Source: an uncultured Eubacteriales bacterium (lineage in GTDB: Bacteria > Bacillota > Clostridia > Lachnospirales > Bianqueaceae). From it: DNA of 64,000 bases. Numbering within the stretch: position 1 is the first letter of the stretch; each line of letters begins with the position of its first letter. Below the pieces are notes generated by a model, which was given only the letters and a program-made list of their open reading frames with translations, was not told the DNA's origin and did no database searches. The translations under genes and the position numbers were made by a program. The stretch spans positions 1-64,000 of the forward strand of contig OMYN01000012.1 of the NCBI GenBank assembly GCA_900315265.1, in the 5' to 3' direction. Shown in pieces: positions 61,425-64,000 of the stretch.

Positions 61425-63494
61425 ATGCCAACAATCAGACTGCTGGATCAGGCGACCGTAAATAAGATCGCTGCCGGAGAAGTGGTGGAGCGGCCCGCTT
61501 CGGTGGTCAAGGAAATGGTGGAAAATTCCATCGATGCCGGGGCTTCCAAAGTTACCGTGGAGATCGAAGGGGGCGGTATCCGCCTGATCCGGATCTCGGA
61601 CAATGGATGCGGCATCGATAAAGAACAGGTGCGCACGGCCTTCCTGCGCCACAGCACCAGTAAGATCCGCAAGGTCGAGGACCTGGAAGAAAAGGCAACC
61701 CTGGGCTTTCGGGGCGAGGCACTGGCTTCCATTGCCGCGGTAGCCAGAGTAGAGATGGTGACCCGTACCGAAAGCGAACTGACCGGTATCCGTTTTATTA
61801 TCGAGGGCGGAGAAGAAAAGTTGTACGAAGAAGCCGCCTGTCCGGTGGGTACCATGGTCAAGGTGGAAAATCTGTTTTACAACACCCCGCCCCGCTTCAA
61901 GTTTTTAAAGAAACCGGCAGCGGAAGCCGCCTATATCACCGACCTTATGCAGAAGATGGTACTGGGACATCCGGAGATCTCTTTCCGTTATATGAACGGT
62001 AAGAAGGAAGCGGCCTTGTTTTCGGACGGCAGCGGCAGTTTGAAAAACAGTATCTATGCAGTCTACGGAAGGGAAATCGTTGATAAGATGATCGGTGTCA
62101 AGGGGACGGTCGATCTGTCGGAGCACAGTCAGATGACCCTTACCGGTTTTATATCCCGCCCCCAGATGATGAGGGCCAACCGCAATTACGAAAACTTTTT
62201 CATCAACGGCCGTTATGTAAAAAGCGCCATGCTGGAAAAAGTGCTGGACGAAGCCTATAAGGACTATGTCTTCCCGTCCACTTTCCCGGTAGCGATCCTG
62301 CATTTGAACATGGATCCGGCCTGTCTGGACGTAAATGTCCATCCTACTAAGATGGAGATCCGTTTTCTGCAAGAGGAGAGGACCCGCCTGGGCGTATATG
62401 ATCTGATCTCCAAAACATTGAAGGAAGAAAACCTGATCAGCCGGGTAGGTGGTTTTTATATCTGGCCCGAAGCCAAGGCTCGAAACGAAGAATCTGAGCC
62501 CAAGGAGCCTCGCCAGACCGTGTCCGCCATAGACAAACAGCTTCGAAATGCGAATGCAATGTCCGCAGAAGAGCAACATGCCGGTACTTGGCGGACGGAT
62601 GCGCCGGCTTATTATCTTCCTCCCAAGGGGGCCCGGATAACAAAGGATTATCAGGAACATTGGCAGAAACCTTCGACAGACAGACCGTTTGCCCTTAAGG
62701 AGGAGCCGGCTTCGTATAAGCCTACCATGCAGGCGTACAGTGAAGACTCGGACAAGGTCAAATATGAATCTGAGCCTGAAACGGGGAAGTCGGAAGAGAA
62801 TCCGCAGCCGGTTGCCCAGCCTTTCTCCGGCGAACAGATCACGGTTCACGAGGATAGGACTCAGGCGCCTGAGCTTCCTGTGGAAGAAGAGGCCGCTGTT
62901 TCGGACCGGAGCCGGCCTCATCATTTACGCCTGATCGGTCAGGTGTTTAAGACTTACTGGCTGGCCGAGGAGGGGGACGTGTTTTACATAGTGGACCAGC
63001 ACGCTGCCCACGAGCGGGTCTACTATGATAAGTTCCGGGAACTTCTGGATAAGGGCGGGATCAGCTCTCAGGATCTGATGACGCCGGTCGTGTGCCATGT
63101 GGCTCCTAAAAGCGTGGTCCAGCTGGATAGCTGCCAGCCCGTTTTTGAAAAGCTGGGCTACCGCCTGGAGGCTTTCGGCGAGGATTCGGTCATCGTGCGG
63201 GGAGTCCCCTTCCTGTTCGGAAAGCCTCTGCCCGCCGAGGACATTGCCGCTTTGATCGATATGATCTGCGACGGTCAGATGGACGCGACGCGGGATCTAT
63301 TGTTCGAAAAGATTGCCATGATGAGCTGCAAAGCGGCTGTCAAAGGCAACGATGCGATCAGTTTTATGGAAGCGGATAGTTTGCTCAAACAGCTGTTTGC
63401 CTGCCGGAATCCTTACAATTGTCCTCACGGACGCCCCACCATTATCTCGATCGCCCGTTACGAGATGGAAAAGCGTTTTAAGAGGATCGTGTAG
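61425..63494 (+). CDS. mutL: DNA mismatch repair endonuclease MutL
   Basis: A 689-residue GHKL ATPase with an endonuclease C-terminus. N-terminal motifs are EMVENSIDAGASKV, ISDNGCGID and GFRGEALASIAAVARV. A disordered linker (about 365-500) follows. The C-terminal nuclease motif reads DQHAAHERVYYD (the final acidic residue is Asp where Glu is usual), with CPHGRPTIIS near the end for metal and clamp binding. The start at 61425 follows AAGGAG. It works with MutS, 47 bp upstream. Confidence 0.95.
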   Translation: MPTIRLLDQATVNKIAAGEVVERPASVVKEMVENSIDAGASKVTVEIEGGGIRLIRISDNGCGIDKEQVRTAFLRHSTSKIRKVEDLEEKATLGFRGEALASIAAVARVEMVTRTESELTGIRFIIEGGEEKLYEEAACPVGTMVKVENLFYNTPPRFKFLKKPAAEAAYITDLMQKMVLGHPEISFRYMNGKKEAALFSDGSGSLKNSIYAVYGREIVDKMIGVKGTVDLSEHSQMTLTGFISRPQMMRANRNYENFFINGRYVKSAMLEKVLDEAYKDYVFPSTFPVAILHLNMDPACLDVNVHPTKMEIRFLQEERTRLGVYDLISKTLKEENLISRVGGFYIWPEAKARNEESEPKEPRQTVSAIDKQLRNANAMSAEEQHAGTWRTDAPAYYLPPKGARITKDYQEHWQKPSTDRPFALKEEPASYKPTMQAYSEDSDKVKYESEPETGKSEENPQPVAQPFSGEQITVHEDRTQAPELPVEEEAAVSDRSRPHHLRLIGQVFKTYWLAEEGDVFYIVDQHAAHERVYYDKFRELLDKGGISSQDLMTPVVCHVAPKSVVQLDSCQPVFEKLGYRLEAFGEDSVIVRGVPFLFGKPLPAEDIAALIDMICDGQMDATRDLLFEKIAMMSCKAAVKGNDAISFMEADSLLKQLFACRNPYNCPHGRPTIISIARYEMEKRFKRIV

Positions 63495-63548
63495 AACGTT
63501 TTTAGACAGACATTCCAAGACCGGAAAATCAGAAAGGAGCGTATTGTC

Positions 63549-64000
63549 ATGAAGCAGCCGCTGCTGATCATTGCCGGACCGACCGCCTCGGGCAAAACGT
63601 CCCTGTCGGTCGAGCTGGCTCTGAAAATGAACGGGGAGGTGATCTCAGCCGACTCCATGCAGGTATACCGGGGCATGGATATAGGTACGGCCAAGATAAG
63701 GCCGGAAGAGACCAAGGGGGTACCTCACCATCTGATCGACATCTGCGATCCCGATGAGGAGTGGAACGTGGCCCGTTTCTGCCGGGAAGCCGCCGCGTCG
63801 ATCGAAGACATTTCCTCCCGGGGCCGTCTGCCCATCCTGTGCGGGGGGACCGGTTTTTACATCCATGCCCTGGCTTACGGAGCAGAATTTGCCGAGGAGG
63901 CGACGGACGGGCCTTTGCGGCGGGAACTGGAGGAGCTTTCTACGGACGAGCTGCACCGCCGGCTGACGGCCCTGGACCCGGAAAGCGCTGCTTCCATTCA
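63549..64000 (+). CDS. miaA: tRNA dimethylallyltransferase, truncated by the window end
   Basis: About 150 residues are seen. The P-loop is IIAGPTASGKTSLSVELA (near residues 7-24), followed by VISADSMQVYRGMDIGTAK and VPHHLIDICDPDE, all diagnostic of MiaA, which adds dimethylallyl to A37 of tRNA. Its product is the substrate of MiaB, encoded 5 kb upstream in the same gene run. AAAGGAG lies about 10 bp before the ATG. The 3' end lies outside the window. Confidence 0.94.
   Translation, partial: MKQPLLIIAGPTASGKTSLSVELALKMNGEVISADSMQVYRGMDIGTAKIRPEETKGVPHHLIDICDPDEEWNVARFCREAAASIEDISSRGRLPILCGGTGFYIHALAYGAEFAEEATDGPLRRELEELSTDELHRRLTALDPESAASI

Overview
The window reads as a chromosomal segment of a Gram-positive bacterium of the class Clostridia (Bacillota), most plausibly Lachnospirales-like. 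The reasons are strong AGGAGG-type ribosome-binding sites, TTGaca/TATAAT promoters, an argC-argJ-argB-argD operon, ScpA/ScpB, YprB, MiaB-MutS-MutL-MiaA order, and TnpV/TnpW/large-serine-recombinase elements typical of clostridia. The genus cannot be fixed from the sequence alone.

Left accessory region (about 0.4-25.4 kb). After the 3' end of an FtsX-like permease gene (2-310) comes a minus-strand six-gene operon (11064 down to 781). It has its own promoter and encodes an AAA/DUF4143 ATPase, a restriction-associated protein, a 1347-residue GIY-YIG-like/helicase/Eco57I-type methyltransferase fusion, a 114-residue protein, a 282-residue protein with a possible membrane segment, and a 915-residue DUF4062-like protein. 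I read it as a restriction-modification-centred defence locus with three uncharacterised partners. Next (about 11.3-17.3 kb) is a Tn4451-like mobilisable element with TnpV-like, YdbC/PC4-like, MobC, ParB-like and TnpW-like proteins, a large serine recombinase, and about 1.1 kb of non-coding DNA made of two diverged repeat families, but no relaxase. A second element (about 17.3-25.4 kb) follows: an XRE regulator, a 102-nt inverted repeat, a sigma-like protein, a split primase/D5 helicase, zinc-ribbon proteins, a lone HK97-type capsid protein, and a recombinase broken by one in-frame stop codon. Its right end abuts a VOC/glyoxalase gene that lacks its first strand.

Core region (25.4-64 kb), almost all on the plus strand. 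It begins with glycerol dehydrogenase, then a five-gene operon (circularly permuted ATP-grasp, short alpha-E protein, transglutaminase and two M14/AstE-like proteins, the second lacking zinc ligands). Next are an MBL-fold hydrolase with an interlocked terminator/promoter/SD leader, a YicI-type alpha-xylosidase, DegV, a GH130 phosphorylase (minus strand), and a two-membrane-segment protein with a Pro-Glu spacer. The arginine operon follows, with an embedded GNAT gene, then tRNA-Trp (minus strand), a methyltransferase and type I pullulanase. The last part is a 15-kb run of same-strand, closely spaced or overlapping genes: aminotransferase, scpA, scpB, rluB-like, rpiR-like, baiN-like, cmk, ispH, yprB, miaB, mutS, mutL and miaA (cut by the window end).

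The carbohydrate genes (GH31, GH130, pullulanase, glycerol dehydrogenase) suggest a gut-type glycan fermenter. The most unusual material is the capsid-bearing mini-element, the defence-like operon, the structured repeat tract at 11.9-13.0 kb, and the ATP-grasp/M14 operon.
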